Notes: generated by a model not told the origin, from the letters alone. Positions 9,926 to 23,165 are shown, numbered from the stretch's first letter. The stretch is DNA of 64,000 nt from Pycnopodia helianthoides (GCA_032158295.1 CM063256.1:13934953-13998952); one strand, 5' to 3'. Made by a program: numbers and translations.

Positions 9926-11825
9926 CTTTTCTGGAAATGAATACTTGTGTAGGGATGATTTAACTTCGATTGGACAAAGCTTGTGGAGCCTATGGACAAA
10001 TCCCATCATTAGTTGATTGGACATCTCAAGCAAAGATGACTGAAATGTTTCTGTGTTTATTTCTAAAGGCTCCGAGACTTGTAAAGATTTTTAAAACGCA
10101 TTTTTAAATATTTAACCATACAGAACCATATATTCGTAGGCCGACATGCAACCATCTTTTCCCTGTTGACACTAACAACCAATGAATCATACTGAAAAGT
10201 GATCTGATTATTCTCATTTCGAGATCCTGGTTGGTTAGTTCGAGTCTGCCAAAGGCTCAAACAAGAGTTGGTTTTTATCGTATATATATATAAAAAAAAA
10301 ATAGACTGGCTCTTTTGCTGTGCAAAGTGAATCTGTATTAAACAAAGGATATGTCCACAGGGGACACGACATTTAGGCCTAGTACGGTAAGATAGTTTAT
10401 AGAATGGTAATTTGGGGGATTATTATTTTTTAACTACATGACTTTTACCTCGTGTCTTACGCCTCCCACGTTAACGATGACGCGTTTAGACTTGGCGCGC
10501 AAACTGATAATCGCCATGTGGTCAGGAAGACTGGACGCCCGGGAACTAGACCTGTCTCGATGGATCGACATGGTTGGATAATATTATCACTGCGCGGTCC
10601 GCGTACAACACGTTCTATAACTCGTCCACAATGTCACAGCGGTATGTATATACGGACAGCTGTTTGTCGACTTGTCTCTTCTGATATCTCTGTCAATGTT
10701 TGATGACGTGTTACAGACGGGAATCGTTGATGATTTCGGCAAGGTAATTCCACGCGGAGAGTAGAATCACGGCCAGCCATCTGTGGGAAGTTTATTGTTC
10801 CGTTGCTCGTCTCGTTGAGGCATTTTTTCGAAGAAATCTTTAAGGGTAGGTGTAGACTTCGGAGTCGGCACGGAATATACGGCGGTGTTGGTTGTGTGCT
10901 CGATGTGGTGGCCGCAGAATGGTTAGTGGTAACTGCACCCGGGTGAGCTGACAATCGCGACGAGCAGATGTACTTCTTGGCTCTTTTTAATTAAGACAAA
11001 CACTGAGCCGTTCTGAAACGACTGCCGTCCTGTGCTGCCTTTGACCCCCCTTTGCAGCGATGCTCGGTGCAAAGCTCGTTTCTCGGACGTTGGATCTGTG
11101 AACGGCAAAAGAAGGGAAATAGTGAAAATTAGTGGCATTACAAATCAATCATTTATAACATTAGTAATTGGCGGTCACCAGCCATGCATGTAAACATCAT
11201 AGAGTCGCTCAGACACGATGAAGACCCGTTGTCCTTGGTTCTGATGATCATGGGGTCGATCCGCCTTACTTGCCCAATCACGCGGATGGAAGGCCCCAGG
11301 TTCACACCGGAGAGTCAGGTCACGCAAGCTTTTTTCCGTTCCATAATTAAAACCCTTGTTTCGGTTGATCTCACATTGTGGATTAACACTCTGGGGACGA
11401 GGGAGTTGTCTTAATTGGAGGATGACAGAGAGGTCACGGGTCATCAGTGTCAATGTACGCATCACTGATGTCTACCCAAGAGATCATTCACATAGCAAAC
11501 CAGATAAAATGGCACCCAATGCAATCAATGGCCTTATTTAGTGCGCGGGGAGCATCCGCAAATTTAATCTGGACAAAATCCTGCAGCATCAGATTCCAGC
11601 CTTGTTCTGAAGACGATCAGAGCATACTGGACGAAACGTCGGGGTTGTTACACCACCGGTTCTTTTCAGAACCACCACAACTCATATACAAAGATCGAGA
11701 TTTTTTTAATGTACAACTTGTTACCTCAAACCAATCGACCGTACCTCCACCACGCAAAGTTTTAATCCCTACTTTACTGAAACCTATTCACTAAACCATT
11801 GGAGCGTAACGTCCTTTTACAACCT
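9926..11825. other. Non-coding; CpG-containing stretch at about 10.44-11.1 kb
   Basis: Between about 10440 and 11130 the sequence is richer in CpG than its surroundings, with open frames of 70-106 codons on both strands. None has a recognisable domain or good splice borders. It could include a promoter or untranslated exon, but nothing in it decides this. Confidence 0.35.
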
Positions 11826-12068
11826 GGGCCCAATTTCATAGAGCTGCTAAGCACGAAAATTTGCTTAGCATGAAATTTCTTCCTTGATAAAAACAGGTTT
11901 ACCAACCAAATTTCCATTTGTTGCATAATGCTTGTTAATGGTGTCCAGCTGTTGTTTGCTTATCCTGAAAATCACGTGGAAATTTGGCTGGTAATCCTGT
12001 TTTTATCGAGGCAAAAATGTCATGCTAAGCAAATTTTTGTGCTAAGCAGCTCTATGAAATTAGACCCA
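11826..12068. mobile_element. MITE family D, copy D1
   Basis: The ends are GGGCCCAATTTCATAGAGCT and the inverted AGCTCTATGAAATTAGACCC. The interior repeats AAGCA/TGCTT words (GCTTAGCAT, ATGCTAAGC). Further copies are at 16861, 34080, 34301, 38279, 38454 and 59575, with a fragment at 23128. Confidence 0.9.
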
Positions 12069-12071
12069 GTT

Positions 12072-12239
12072 CTATAGATGGATTGCAATACGCGTCATTG
12101 ACCGGCATCTTTGATGACTTATGCACGCGTAAAGAGCTGTCATTGGCTGAGAGTCGTGCGTAGCGCGTACACGCGTGCACTTTTCCATTGTTTAACATCA
12201 AAGATGGTGGTCAATGACGCGTATTGCAATCCATCTATA
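12072..12239. mobile_element. MITE family K, copy K1
   Basis: A 168-bp element with terminal inverted repeats TATAGATGGATTGCAATACG / CGTATTGCAATCCATCTATA. The inner pair is CATCTTTGATG / CATCAAAGATG, and the middle is rich in CGCGT. It abuts the end of family D copy D1. A second copy is at 19486. Confidence 0.9.
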
Positions 12240-12712
12240 ATCTTGATTTCCTTTTATTTATGGAGGAAATTATTGTTGTCATTGGGGTTTGGCATCTTAA
12301 CTTCCACAATTTATTTGGCATGGGTAAAAGATCTGCAAGTGTAAAGTTCACATAGATCGTGAAGGACTTGACAGTACAAGTCATGCTTCTTTGCAAACGT
12401 CTTGATGCCAAACACAGACCACTCTATAGTACGATACACTCTTAACAGTATAAAGCCACATTGGCTGGAACAGAAATGACAAACAGATGTATTATCAGAA
12501 CTTTACTGTACACAATATTATTTTAAGAAAAGTGTAGGCCAGTATACAATTTATATTAAAAAAAGACAGACACACAAGAGACACTGAGCATAGAGTGCCG
12601 ATATATGGTACCCAGACGTCTCACAAAGTCTCCAAGGGCTTCAAAATGGATTAAACCCTCATCGAAAACCATAACCAATCTATTTTCATCCTCAGCGTGA
12701 CGGAGAATCAGG

Positions 12713-12860
12713 CCGAGTCCAAATTGATGGATACGGCTATACGGCTGATGCTATGGGTGTTTCCAAGGACAGCCTATAGCTTCAGCGTATGATGACGCGG
12801 TGACCAAGCCGCAGCCGTAGCCGCTATACGGAAACGGCCGAACTCATGCTATACCCTTGA
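12713..12860. mobile_element. Repeat family J, copy J1
   Basis: This stretch is rich in CGGCTA/TAGCCG words. The segment GTTTCCAAGGACAGCCTATA corresponds to GTTTCTAAGGACGTCCTGTA at about 17117. It is probably a foldback MITE built from GGCTACGGC-type arms. Its edges are uncertain. Confidence 0.6.
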
Positions 12861-13905
12861 ATGGGTTCGGCTTTGGCTAAGAATTCGTCAGAGTAGATGG
12901 AGCCAAAGCTGAAGCTCAACGCCGCCCATGTACTACTTGCACGGATCCATTTTGTATTGTAAACTTATTGATATGTCTGTTTGAATGAAAGTGTCATTAC
13001 ATTACATTACCGTGACAATACAGGGTACGATGCTTCTATTCACTGCTGTCCCAAGCTCGAGGCTCTATACACGCAAACGGCTGACCATCCGGCCGTGCAA
13101 AGGGCGAATAATGCCCACGATCTACACGTATTCGATCACAAGTTTCCAAATGGGTCGGTCCCAGGCACGTATGATGCTGATAATGTATACCGTAGGTAAT
13201 GTATGTTGACTATCCTATAATGATTTGAAAAGAAGGCGTGTTTGCACTGACTTTAGCATTCAAAGCCCCCCATATGCTCTTCCTTCTGAGAGGTGCATAA
13301 ACACGGCTGGTATGGAGTATACACAACTATAGTCACCTTGAAAACACTTAGAGGAAATCCAACCACAAAAATGACCGATGACCAAACCTCGCCAAAAATT
13401 GCACATAATAAAATTCGTCAGTTTATTACTATAACTGAATAGTGTTTTTTTTTCTCTCTCTCTCTTCTCGGAACGTGCGACTGGGAGTCCTATATACTCG
13501 CTGTTGCATTTCAGTCAAGTGATCCCAAAGTCCAGATCTTTTGCTTTCGCGAAACCCACTCTACCTTCTTGGACAAACAGTGTTTAGTCGCGTTAACACC
13601 TGCTTAGCAACGGACACGTGACGTCACCGAGAGCACACACTACACACGTAGCTCTATTGAGCTTCTGGAAACTGGTGCATCCGTTTCCCTTCTAAGTTTG
13701 ATAAAAAGTGGTCCGATTTATACTGAATTTATTCAGCAACATTTCAAGGCAAAACAAATTACAGATACTTCGAACAGAATTTCATCTCAGCGCTTCGCAG
13801 TTTATAAGTAACACATGCGCGCAACAGCAGAAACTAGCCGTACATCGTTTGCAAAGACTTGATGTCCACTTGAGTGTATCAAATGTAAAAAATAAATAAT
13901 AATGT
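12861..13905. other. Non-coding, nothing recognised
   Basis: Open frames of up to 74 codons show no known features. The stretch at 13440-13470 is TC-rich. Confidence 0.35.
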
Positions 13906-14248
13906 TTAAAGGCAGCGGATACTTTTTGTAATTACTCAAGAAATACATTACCATAAAAACTTACTTGGTAAACTGATAGTATAAAACATTGAGAGAAAAG
14001 ACTCCCTCTGAAGTGATGTAGTTTTTGAGAAAGAGGTAATTTTGCACTAAAATATTTGAATATGCAGGCGTGTGAAAGCACACAAGTCTTTTGCAACAAG
14101 GGTGATTTTTCTTTCATTATCTTCTTGCAACTTCGATGACCAATTGAGCCCAAATTTTCACAGGTCTGTTATTTTATACACATGTTGGGATACACCAAAT
14201 GAGCATACTAGTCTTTGACAATTACCAAAAGTATATCCTGCCCTTTAA
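13906..14248 (+). mobile_element. MITE family B, copy B2
   Basis: Runs from TTAAAGGCAGCGGATAC to TATCCTGCCCTTTAA. Its arms match B3, but it lacks most of the central palindrome, and the left part (GGTAATG, AGTATAAAACATTG) is slightly shortened. Confidence 0.9.
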
Positions 14249-14349
14249 CTCAAACACATGTGTTTTCTATTTTCAAATCGATTGTGGAATGTGTGTACAG
14301 ACCGTGGCCTTTCCTCTCATCCCCAGTCTCTAGTGATCGTTAGTCTAGC

Positions 14350-14715
14350 TTAAAGGCACTGGACACTATTGTAATTACTCAAAATAAATTTTAGCATAAA
14401 AACTTACTTGGTAACGAGCAATGGATAGCTGTTGATAGTATAAAACATTGTGAGAAACGGCTCCCTCTGAAGTAACGTAGTTTTTGAGAAAGAAGTAATT
14501 TCTCAGTAAAATATTGAATTGATTGTCTCAAAATCAAGCATCTGAAAGCACACAACTTCGTGTGACAAGGGTGTTTTTTCTTCCATTATTGTCTCGCAAC
14601 TTGATGACCAATTGAGTTCAAATTTTCACAGGTTTGTTATTTTGTGCATATGTTGAGATACACCAAGTGAGAAGACTGGTCTTTGACAATTACCAAAGGT
14701 GTCCAGTGTCTTTAA
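14350..14715 (+). mobile_element. MITE family B, copy B3
   Basis: Runs from TTAAAGGCACTGGACAC to GTGTCCAGTGTCTTTAA. The terminal inverted repeats are about 17 bp. This is the clearest full copy of the family and lies 100 bp from B2 in the same orientation. Confidence 0.93.
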
Positions 14716-15775
14716 GATGAATGCTCAGACTGCATTGAAAGATGCGTTTTTGATTTCGTCTAAAAAATCCCAAGAAGGAGTGGATTTCTAGCTTCTGGTA
14801 GTATTGAGAAACAAGCATTGCGATCCGTAGGGTTGACGGAATGAGGAGCAGACGAGAGGAAGAAACGCTCAGTTTTAGATGTGGGGGAACAATTACCCAG
14901 AGTAGGGGCGTCATCAGAATAGGACTGAGATCACAATAATGAGGCTCCGTTCCAAGGGAGGATTTGAACCGACCGCAGCGGTGGACGGCATGAGGAGATT
15001 GCTTCGTAACATTAAGAGAGACACTTATCAGTCAACTAGCATTGTGTAGTTTGAACGGGAATAAAAATCAACATCCGCCATCTTGGATGAGTCATGTACG
15101 TTACTATTTTGTGCAGTAAAGGCGTTTCTTCGTCAATTTAATCTCAGGAAAGAGTAGATATTACAAAAGGACTGAAGAAAAATACTTAATCGACTGGCAA
15201 ATAATTTGAAAAAAATTCCCACATCACAAGTTACGGTAACTGTATTTAGCCACAATCCCGTCAAAAAAAAACACGTTCTGAATGTCTGCTACTGTAGTTT
15301 CATTATAAACCGCGTAAGTTTCTAGATGAAATACAGAGATGTTTGGAATCTGACTTCCATATCGGTATTTGCTGTGCAATCTCAATTGGATTAAAAAACA
15401 CTCTAGTTTAATTACCACCATTAAGTAGTCCTTACTTAAAGTAGAACCTCATCAAGAAGGTTGATAATATACAAGGAGTAAATTTGCATGGACCGTAGAT
15501 TAAACAACGTTTGGAATGATGGACGTTGATAATAAATGCTCGTGAATCACGCAACATGCATTATGTATTAAAACGAAGTCGTGCCGGCATCCTGTGCTCG
15601 GTAAACTAGCCCCACATTTGATTCCTCCCTTCTCCTTCTAAATATATGTCTTCATCTCGCTGATTTGTCTCATCACGATGTTTAGCATGTGTTTTGAGAA
15701 TTAAAGCAGAGCTGCAACACACATTCTATTTGCTACATCCCTGTGGAGACATCTTTCCTGTGTCCCTGTATGTAC
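14716..15775. other. Non-coding, nothing recognised
   Basis: This AT-rich stretch has no repeat partner in the window and no convincing exon. Confidence 0.4.
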
Positions 15776-16161
15776 CAACATTACAGAATTGGTAAGAAAA
15801 AAACCTGTAAAATATACTTTTGATCACAGATTTACATAAAACTTACACGGTCTAATGATGATGATAGTAGAAAACATCCCCTGAAGTATTTCTGTCTGAA
15901 ATGCCATATTTGATGAGAAATGAATAAACTAATTTTCCGATTGGAGTTTATCGCTCAGTGAGCGTTTTATTCATTTGTTGAATTTTTATGATTTCATGCA
16001 ATTGTGTAATCGGTTTTTCACTATTTTCTCGTGACCCAGATGGCCGATCGATCTCAAACTTCTACAGGTTTGTCAGTTTATGTATATGGTGGATTACATA
16101 AAGTGCTTACACTGCCAGCAACTGTTTTGTTAGCAACAACCAATTCTGTAATGTTCCTTAA
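15776..16161 (+). mobile_element. MITE family A, copy A2
   Basis: Nearly identical to A1 over its length, including the central CGCTCAGTGAGCG. The left end lacks the outer TTAAAGGA (it begins CCAACATTACAG), so its terminus is damaged. It is followed directly by a TTA microsatellite at 16166-16190. Confidence 0.92.
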
Positions 16162-16165
16162 CATC

Positions 16166-16190
16166 CTATTATTATTATTATTATTATTTA
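16166..16190. repeat. TTA microsatellite, possible reversed SINE/LINE tail
   Basis: An ATTATTATT run followed by TTTGTCATCATTC. Such tails cap tRNA-type SINEs and some LINEs, so the next 150 bp may be a reversed retroelement fragment. That is not proven. Confidence 0.5.
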
Positions 16191-16860
16191 TTTGTCATCA
16201 TTCAAACAACATACAAAACAAGAAAACATACAATACAAGAGACACTAACTGATGACAGGAACTAAAAAAGTGAATTAAATCACTGTTGCCCTCAGGCATT
16301 TAGCTCCCGATAAAAACAAGGTAATAACATCCATTAAATATGTTAGACAAATAAAAAGATAAACTTAGAGCAGCGTCAACTAAAAATGACTTTTAAAAGA
16401 TTAATAACAATATGTTTTTATTATACACACATACAAAAGCATTTCCCCCTATACAAAGCCATAGACTTTGTACACAACAATCCTTGTGGAGCATCCCAGT
16501 CTTTAGAATTCCCCAATGGAGACCTTTTTGTTTTCCATTGGTTTGTTTTGTCCTCGGTCTCCATAAGGTACCGAGTATTAAAGCACCTGTATTCCCGTTG
16601 TGACAATTCGATTTTTGGGGTGCAATTTACAGCTACTTACTTGTTATCGATTTTTTTTCTTCAGATTATGTAAAAAAGCCTTCCAGTTTGTATCACAGTA
16701 TCTTCTTGTTCCGTGATTTTCCCCGCACTTTGCCTAGGAAATATTCAAACCTTTCAAATTCTGATGATGAAACATAACTATTTTCTTTTACATTTGCACT
16801 TTGTAAAAAAGAGAACCAAAAAGTGTACCATTCTTTTGAAACACTATGAATTAAAGCAGA
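16191..16860. other. Non-coding, nothing recognised
   Basis: A 95-codon open frame at 16386-16673 has no recognisable domain. Nothing else was seen. Confidence 0.35.
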
Positions 16861-17047
16861 CCAGGGCCCAATTTCATAGAGCTGCTTAAGCAGAAAAAGT
16901 AGCTATAAGCACAACAACATTATGCTTACCAGCCAAAACACCATGTCGCATTTAGCATACTTGACTGGTATCCTGCGTATTTTTGCTTAGCACAGAGCTT
17001 TAAAGCAGTATTTCTTGCTTAAGCAGCTCTATGAAATTGGGCCCTGG
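16861..17047. mobile_element. MITE family D, copy D2
   Basis: The best-preserved copy of the family. CCAGGGCCCAATTTCATAGA at the left is mirrored by TCTATGAAATTGGGCCCTGG at the right, so 20 bp of the inverted repeats are perfect. The interior carries AAGCAG/CTGCTT words and CCAGCCAAAACACCATG. Confidence 0.95.
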
Positions 17048-17185
17048 TTCGAATTGACGGCCCTGGCTCCGGCTCCGAACAGGCGGCTGCGGCTACGGCT
17101 ACGGCTGTTGCTAAGGATGTTTCTAAGGACGTCCTGTACCTTAACGTAGCCGTATAGCCGTAGCCGCCAATTCGGACGAGGCATC
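17048..17185. mobile_element. Repeat family J, copy J2
   Basis: TTCGAATTGACGGC at the left pairs with GCCGCCAATTCGGA at the right. The inner pair is GGCTACGGCTACGGC / GCCGTATAGCCGTAGCC. It inserts directly beside D2. Confidence 0.7.
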
Positions 17186-18479
17186 CCAGCCTCTGCTTCA
17201 ACACGATTCCAGATGCCACAGCCAAATGCCAACAGATTCTCAACATCAACAATCACTTTTTATGAGCCTTCACAAAATGGTGGGCCAGTCTGAAGACGAG
17301 TCGGTGCCGTTTTTTTCTCTCTTGATGGGGTGGAGTGGGATTGGGGGTGGGGGTAGAGGGGGCGGAGGCTACTGCCAATATCGATTGTGGACATGTGACG
17401 GTGCTCAGAATGCTATGCCGCACGTCACGTGAGCATGCCTAATGCCTAAGAAGGTAAAACAAAAATCGAAGGTCAACTACATTCATGTAATTTGATTACA
17501 GTGACAAAGTGTCGACGAGCAATGAGTACGCACTGACTCTCAATAAAATTATGTATCCCACATGCAATGTCGCGCCTGCGTCTCGTTTCAACACTCTACG
17601 CGTTGCAGAATGCCTTGAATTGCATCATGACAGTTACAGCAATAAAATCTCGCCAGTGCATTGTCTCTCCGTTTCATGTCATTACATTCAGAGAAGTAAA
17701 AAGTTGTTGATCTGACTGTTTCCCTTTTTACAGTTTTCATGAAGCATTCTACGTAGACTGTTGTAGCTTTGGCACTCGCCTCAATTTCCTCTCGATTATC
17801 GGCACTACTTTGTCTTCGTGATACCATCTTTAGTTGAACATGTATAGACTATCATTTAAACCCTGCAGTATTTAAATTGTAGGCTTTAAACGGTGGAGAT
17901 AGATTTGATCTTCATTATGCAATTATAATATGATAAGGAGTGATGGCTCTGAAAAGTGACAAGAATTTTAAAGATGAATGCCCTTTTTAATTTGGTCGAG
18001 ATGCTTAAGTTTTTTGTGTTATTGTTATTATTTATGATTGTTACCGTTTTTCTTTAATTCTTATTTCCGAAAAAAATAACAACATTTGTTAAAAATGTGA
18101 AACTTGTTAGCAGCCGTTCTTGTGTCTTGCAAAAATTACAAAAAACACATTTTAAAACAATACACCAAGTCAAAGGGTAGCTTGTACTCTAACTTGGATA
18201 CAGAATAAAAACCATGACGTCACCATTGCGTCACTATATTTTATTTCATGAATTGACTTAAGGGTTGAGCGAGCACGACTTGGTCACGCGAACGTTATTG
18301 TAATTCACTTTGTACACGGGTTGATGATCCTGTGACTGATGTACTTAAATGAGTTGTCAAGTCCCTCTGTCAAAAGGTCAAAAGGTCAAATGAAAACCAG
18401 AATGAGGAATTGAGAATGAATTTTTATCGCACCGAGCCGTAATAAACAGTATTTTGATTAACAGTTCTTTAGCCAGTCA
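17186..18479. other. Non-coding, nothing recognised
   Basis: A G-rich run lies at 17330-17365. The rest is AT-rich with no repeat partner and no recognisable exon. Confidence 0.35.
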
Positions 18480-18700
18480 TCTGTAGACGTCATTTGACAA
18501 CTTTGTTGGTCGCTCACTTCTCACTTTTCGCCGTGTTTTTATGACTGTCTTTTTTATTCCTGTGTGAAAATATTTGTCTAATTGTTAAGTACTTTTTGTA
18601 GGTTTTTGGGTAATTTGTTAAATGCTGTACAATGGTTAACAAATGTCATGTGTTTTCATATGAGTAAATAAACAAAATGAATGAATGAATGAATGAAGTC
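18480..18700 (+). mobile_element. Possible LINE 3' end with ATGA-type tail
   Basis: An AT-rich stretch ends in ACAAAATGAATGAATGAATGA repeats (18673-18699). CR1/L2-like non-LTR elements often end in such short tandem tails. No protein remnant was found, so this is a weak call. Confidence 0.3.
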
Positions 18701-18977
18701 GACTTGACTCTGGCATTACACACACGGTCTACATGCCCAAGTGCGAGAGGTATTCCCCGTGTGCAACGTTAAATTTGTTGATTCAATGACGAACGCATTT
18801 CTCGGCATTTTTGTTTCAATTTGAAAGGGAAAAAAATGCAACAAAAATATTATTCCAATGTGGAGCAATATGGTTTCTTAACTCGGATTACAGGCTTGTT
18901 AATACATAACTCGATATTAAAGTACATTGTGTAGGTCTCTTCCACTCTTGGCTTGGCAATCTTCGCACACCACCGCT

Positions 18978-19012
18978 CTCCTTCTCTCTCTTTCTCTCTC
19001 TCTCTGCTGCCA
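18978..19012. repeat. CT-rich microsatellite
   Basis: A run of CTCTCTCT interrupted by CTTC and TTTC. The reverse complement produces an artificial run of ER residues in the shadow frame. Confidence 0.8.
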
Positions 19013-19485
19013 CCTAGCGTTAAAACCCAATAGACCGTAAAGCCATGTCATACGAGGCAATTTAAACAGGCAACCAGTCCCAGGCAATCTCCAAGAAGGA
19101 AATTCATTCACATTTCATTTTTTTTCATAATTGTCTTGGGGATAGTGAGTTACAGCTAGAAGAAAGTCTCTTGTGCTGCCGAAGTGTTCCGTTTACACGC
19201 AGTGCAGTTGGCTGCCTCCAAGTTGCCTGTAAAAATTGCCCTGTGTGACATGGCCTTTCCTTGACATCATCATCCGGCCGTCATCGTAGAGGTAAAACTG
19301 ATAAACCGATGATGAAACAATAGAAACGCGCGGTGCACAGTTATGGGCCAATGAGCTACTTCCTTTACAACAACAACACGTGAGAGTGCCCTACTCAAGT
19401 GACGTCTTTTGCCTATCAAGTAGACTTGTTTAACTACTGTCAAAAAAGTTGTGAAACATTCCTTTATACACAATTACCTACAGAC
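19013..19485. other. Non-coding, nothing recognised
   Basis: No repeat partner and no exon were seen. Confidence 0.35.
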
Positions 19486-19642
19486 CCCTTGCATTGGCCG
19501 CCGCCATCGTTGATGAAAAGTGCACGCGTGAAAGGCTATCATTGGCAGAGAATAATTTGTGCGCAGCGCGTACACGCGCGCACTTTTCCATTGTTTTTCA
19601 TCAAAGATGGTGGCCAACGACGTCATGTGCAATCCATCTATG
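19486..19642. mobile_element. MITE family K, copy K2
   Basis: Diverged copy of K1. The right side (CACTTTTCCATTGTTTTTCA, CAAAGATGGTGG, GCAATCCATCTATGG) is well kept, and the left terminal repeat is eroded. Confidence 0.82.
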
Positions 19643-20511
19643 GTATGACCCTTTCTCTGCGCTGTGCAAAGTGAAAGTCCTCCATCCCAAATATTACCAT
19701 CCCAAAATTACCCCATTCGTACCTCAACCCCGTACATCCCCTCGATCCACCATCCAAACCCAAACAAAAAGAGATACACCTGCGCGTCTCAATGGGCAAT
19801 GCGTGGCATGATTGTCTCGGCTAAACTATCTGTTCTGATTTCTAAGAACCTTTCACCCTTATCGACACTGTTCAATATTGTCTCAGGGCTGGCGCTAAGT
19901 TTGTTGTGTTACCACAACCTTCCAACATGGCGGCGGGCGGCGCCCCAATTCCGACGGCTGTTCGTCGAGCTGGGTTGCCGCTCGCTAATTCAGTCTGCCT
20001 GCCTGGGCTTCTTCTTGTACACGGGGAGCAACGCACAAGGCCGCGTTCACTATCGACTTCACATTCCAATTAAGATTGCGCTTGAACGTTTTTTCAGCAT
20101 TTTCTCCACAGCCATACAGCTGAGGTCATATTTTTTTCTTGGCAGTTTCTTCATATTTTTTGCTGTAAGATCGTAAATCGATCCGGATTTTTTTGACGAG
20201 CTATGTTTTTGTTTGCGGGGTGCATGCTCGATTAGGAAAATCTGTCGTTCTGATCACGACTGCATAGTCCAATGCACCGGTATTCTATGCTCGCAAAAAA
20301 ACGTCGTCATGCATTTTCCTTAAAAAGTAAGCAAATATTAATAACCACAAAGTTTTTCCCCGATTATTTTCGGCAAAAATGCAGTCTATTTCACTTTCAT
20401 GCATTCGTTTTTAATCGATTTTGCCTCTTCAGTTGAAACTGTAATTCAATTTCACTCCGGGCATGGGAATTTATACAGCATCATATTCAATTCAACGTAC
20501 CAGGCGTTCTT
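19643..20511. other. Non-coding; YY1-like motif near 19926
   Basis: CAACATGGCGGCGGG at about 19924-19938 contains the AAnATGGCGGC pattern bound by YY1, often found just downstream of animal transcription starts. An ATG within it opens a short GC-rich frame of about 48 codons with no known family. A promoter with a first exon is possible, but the motif alone does not establish one. Confidence 0.3.
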
Positions 20512-20903
20512 TTAAAGGAACATTACAGAATTGGTAAGAAAAAAATGGTAAAATAAACTCTTTGATCACAGATTTACATAAAACTTACACGGTCTAATGA
20601 TGATGATAGTAGAAAACATCCCTTGAAATATTTCTGTCTGAAATGCCATATTGGATAGAAATGAATAAACTAATTTTCCGATTGGAGTTTATCACTCAGT
20701 GAGCGTTTTATTCATTTGTTGAATCTATATGATTTCATGCAAATGTGTAATCGGTTTTTCACTATTTTCTCGTGACCCAGATGGCCGACCGATCTCAAAC
20801 TTCTACAGGTTTGTCAGTTTATGTATAATGGTGGATTACATAAAGTGCTTACACAGCCAGCAACTGTTTTGTTAGCAAAAACCATTTCTGTAATGTTCCT
20901 TAA
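20512..20903 (+). mobile_element. MITE family A, copy A3
   Basis: TTAAAGGAACATTACAGAAT at the left and TTCTGTAATGTTCCTTAA at the right. It has the same body and central palindrome as A1, with a few one-base gaps. Confidence 0.93.
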
Positions 20904-23127
20904 GCTGATGCGATATAAGCTTTCAATTCAGCAGAGTAGGCGCAACCCAGAGATGATACCTGGGGATAAGGATGCATATAGCATCCACAAAAAACAGGAT
21001 CTCAACCTCGTTCCTGTTTGCTCTACGATCTCAATGCGTAATTGTTTACGCTGCCCATGGAAACGAGGCTGGCAGGGTTTCTTGACATTACGAATCGTGA
21101 CGATTGAGTGGAGTGAGCCATCGGGACCACTTCCATCCGCGTCGCCCAAGCTCGGAGAGTAGTCTTCTTATTTTTTATATATTATTATTATTTTTTTTCT
21201 TCGCTTGCCAAATCCGTCAACCTCGAGTCGACTCACAAATGCAATGTCATGGTCTTGTCAAACTGTACTGCTTTATAAAACATACTTTATTCAGTCTGTC
21301 TTGATCAGACATTGTCACCCTTTCTCTAGAGTCGTATTCTAGTTCGACCTCGCCTAGCCCCATTTCAGTGCGCGACAATTCGTTAAGTGTGGTTAAGTGG
21401 TTGTGCCGTCAATTAGCGAGTATGCCTCAAGATGCAAGAAGACTTTCCCTCCAAGGATTTCCGCCCAATTCCGAAGAATGAGGCTGCTCCCCCGTGACAA
21501 AAGCCAGGGGCGAATACTTTGACCAGCCAGACCTCGTCAGCTGACCCTGACGTCCCTCATCGAGGGGCCATTTTTTGTTGTTCTCTCCATTCATATCAAC
21601 GTATAACCCAACCGAGACTAGAAGGCAATGTTTACAAAAAAATTAGTCTGGCCTCCCTTTCGGTTTCTTGAAAATCAGTATTAGTTGTTAATATTTCACT
21701 TAAGGGTACACGACGAAGATGATTTCGTCATAACATAAATCTATATAGACGGTATGATGAATAACACGCGTCATCATTTTTCACACCAGGTCAGAAAGTT
21801 TACCCAGAAGGGATTCGACAGTTTTTGTACGTCTTTAAAAAAATATTAATTTTGCAGAAGACGATATTGATCATGTTTCTTGAAAACCGTGGTTCGAAAA
21901 AACTACTTTAAAGCTACATTCCTTTTATCATTTTTTTATTTTGTCCTTTTTAAAAACAACTCTTTGATTTACAAGTAAGGAAAAATGCTACTCGATCTTA
22001 AAATCTCTCTCTTGACGTCATGAAATGTTTTTACCATATTCGGCAGAGTTTCCTTACAAACACACCCTATGAAAAATGAATTATCCAACCCAGGCACGCG
22101 CGCACTTGTTAAAATGGACACAAGCAAAAGAAAGAAAAAAAAGAGGGCAAACTTTTAGACGGCTTGAACAAAGGCTTTACATCTAGTGAATTTTGTTTAT
22201 TAATACGAAAACCATATTTACGGCAAAAAAAATCAGGATTAATTTTGCTTGCGGTGCACTTAGCGGTAGACTCCGGCCTGAGCATTGTGCAATTCACTCC
22301 ACACGCCCTGACCTCTACGTTGTCGAATGGGAGGCACGGATTCGGCTCAAATTAGCGCAGTTGCCGTATGGGAATACAAGTTTCTGCATTTTTCGTCATT
22401 ACGGCATTGTGATTTTTAGTGATATTTTAAAAAAATTCCTAAGATTTTCCTCGCTTCATACCTGATTAGTAGACCCCTTTCATAAAGCGTAATGCTGCTG
22501 GTACGCTGAGTTCAGGTGATACATTTTAATGTAGTGAGAACAGTTATCGTCTAATGTGCTGCCTCTTGTTGCCGCAGTGAGGGCGCTGTTTGAGAGTGTG
22601 ACGTCATACAAATAGGATCTAAATACCCATTTAATCCCCTCTCCGCCAATATCGGTCCTTAGAGTAACGTTAGTTATGTGAGTCAGCGGTTGCATTTATT
22701 CCAATGGCAAACTTCTTGATACTCTAGAAATGGCAGCAGAGTAGACCAGGTGAATATATTGCTCTTGGAAATGTGCGCACGCTCAGGACTATGCAAACAA
22801 TGGTAAAATAACCGGGTTTGCTGCCGCCTAGCGTTCCAAAGTCTCAATTATTCGAGTTGTCACTAAAATTTGAAAACAACCTTTTTAATTCATTATTTTA
22901 TTATCATTGATAGTCTCCCTTCATCAAAAGTCGGTGGCCAAATATATATTTGTTTTGTTTGTTACTTCGATTCGGCAAATCGAAATATATATGACCTGGA
23001 TTTTAATTTGATAATAATTGTTTCTGTTAAACAAAAACTACCAGTCAGAGATGATGCATGATGACATCGTATGTTGGCTGGCAACCTTATTCTTGTAAGC
23101 GTAATCTTGTTGTTCTTAGCTACTCCC
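20904..23127. other. Non-coding, nothing recognised
   Basis: About 2.2 kb without a recognised gene or repeat. Open frames stay below 115 codons and none has a domain. Confidence 0.35.
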
Positions 23128-23165
23128 TGTGCTCAAAGCAGCTCTATGAAATTTGTCTCCCAGTA
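23128..23165. mobile_element. MITE family D fragment
   Basis: GTGCTCAAAGCAGCTCTATG followed by AAATTTGTCTCCCAG is the right end of a family D element. The preceding GTTGGCTGGCAACCTTATTC (about 23073) also belongs to the family, so a truncated copy of about 95 bp is likely. Confidence 0.7.

Noticed and set aside
8294..10033. 579-codon minus-strand open frame, and other long frames in the same place
   Set aside because: It is created by the 82-bp minisatellite. The frame cycles through all three phases and has no domain, codon bias or splice support.
19664..20176. 170-codon plus-strand frame
   Set aside because: Low-complexity start and hydrophobic chance segments; no family and no splice borders.
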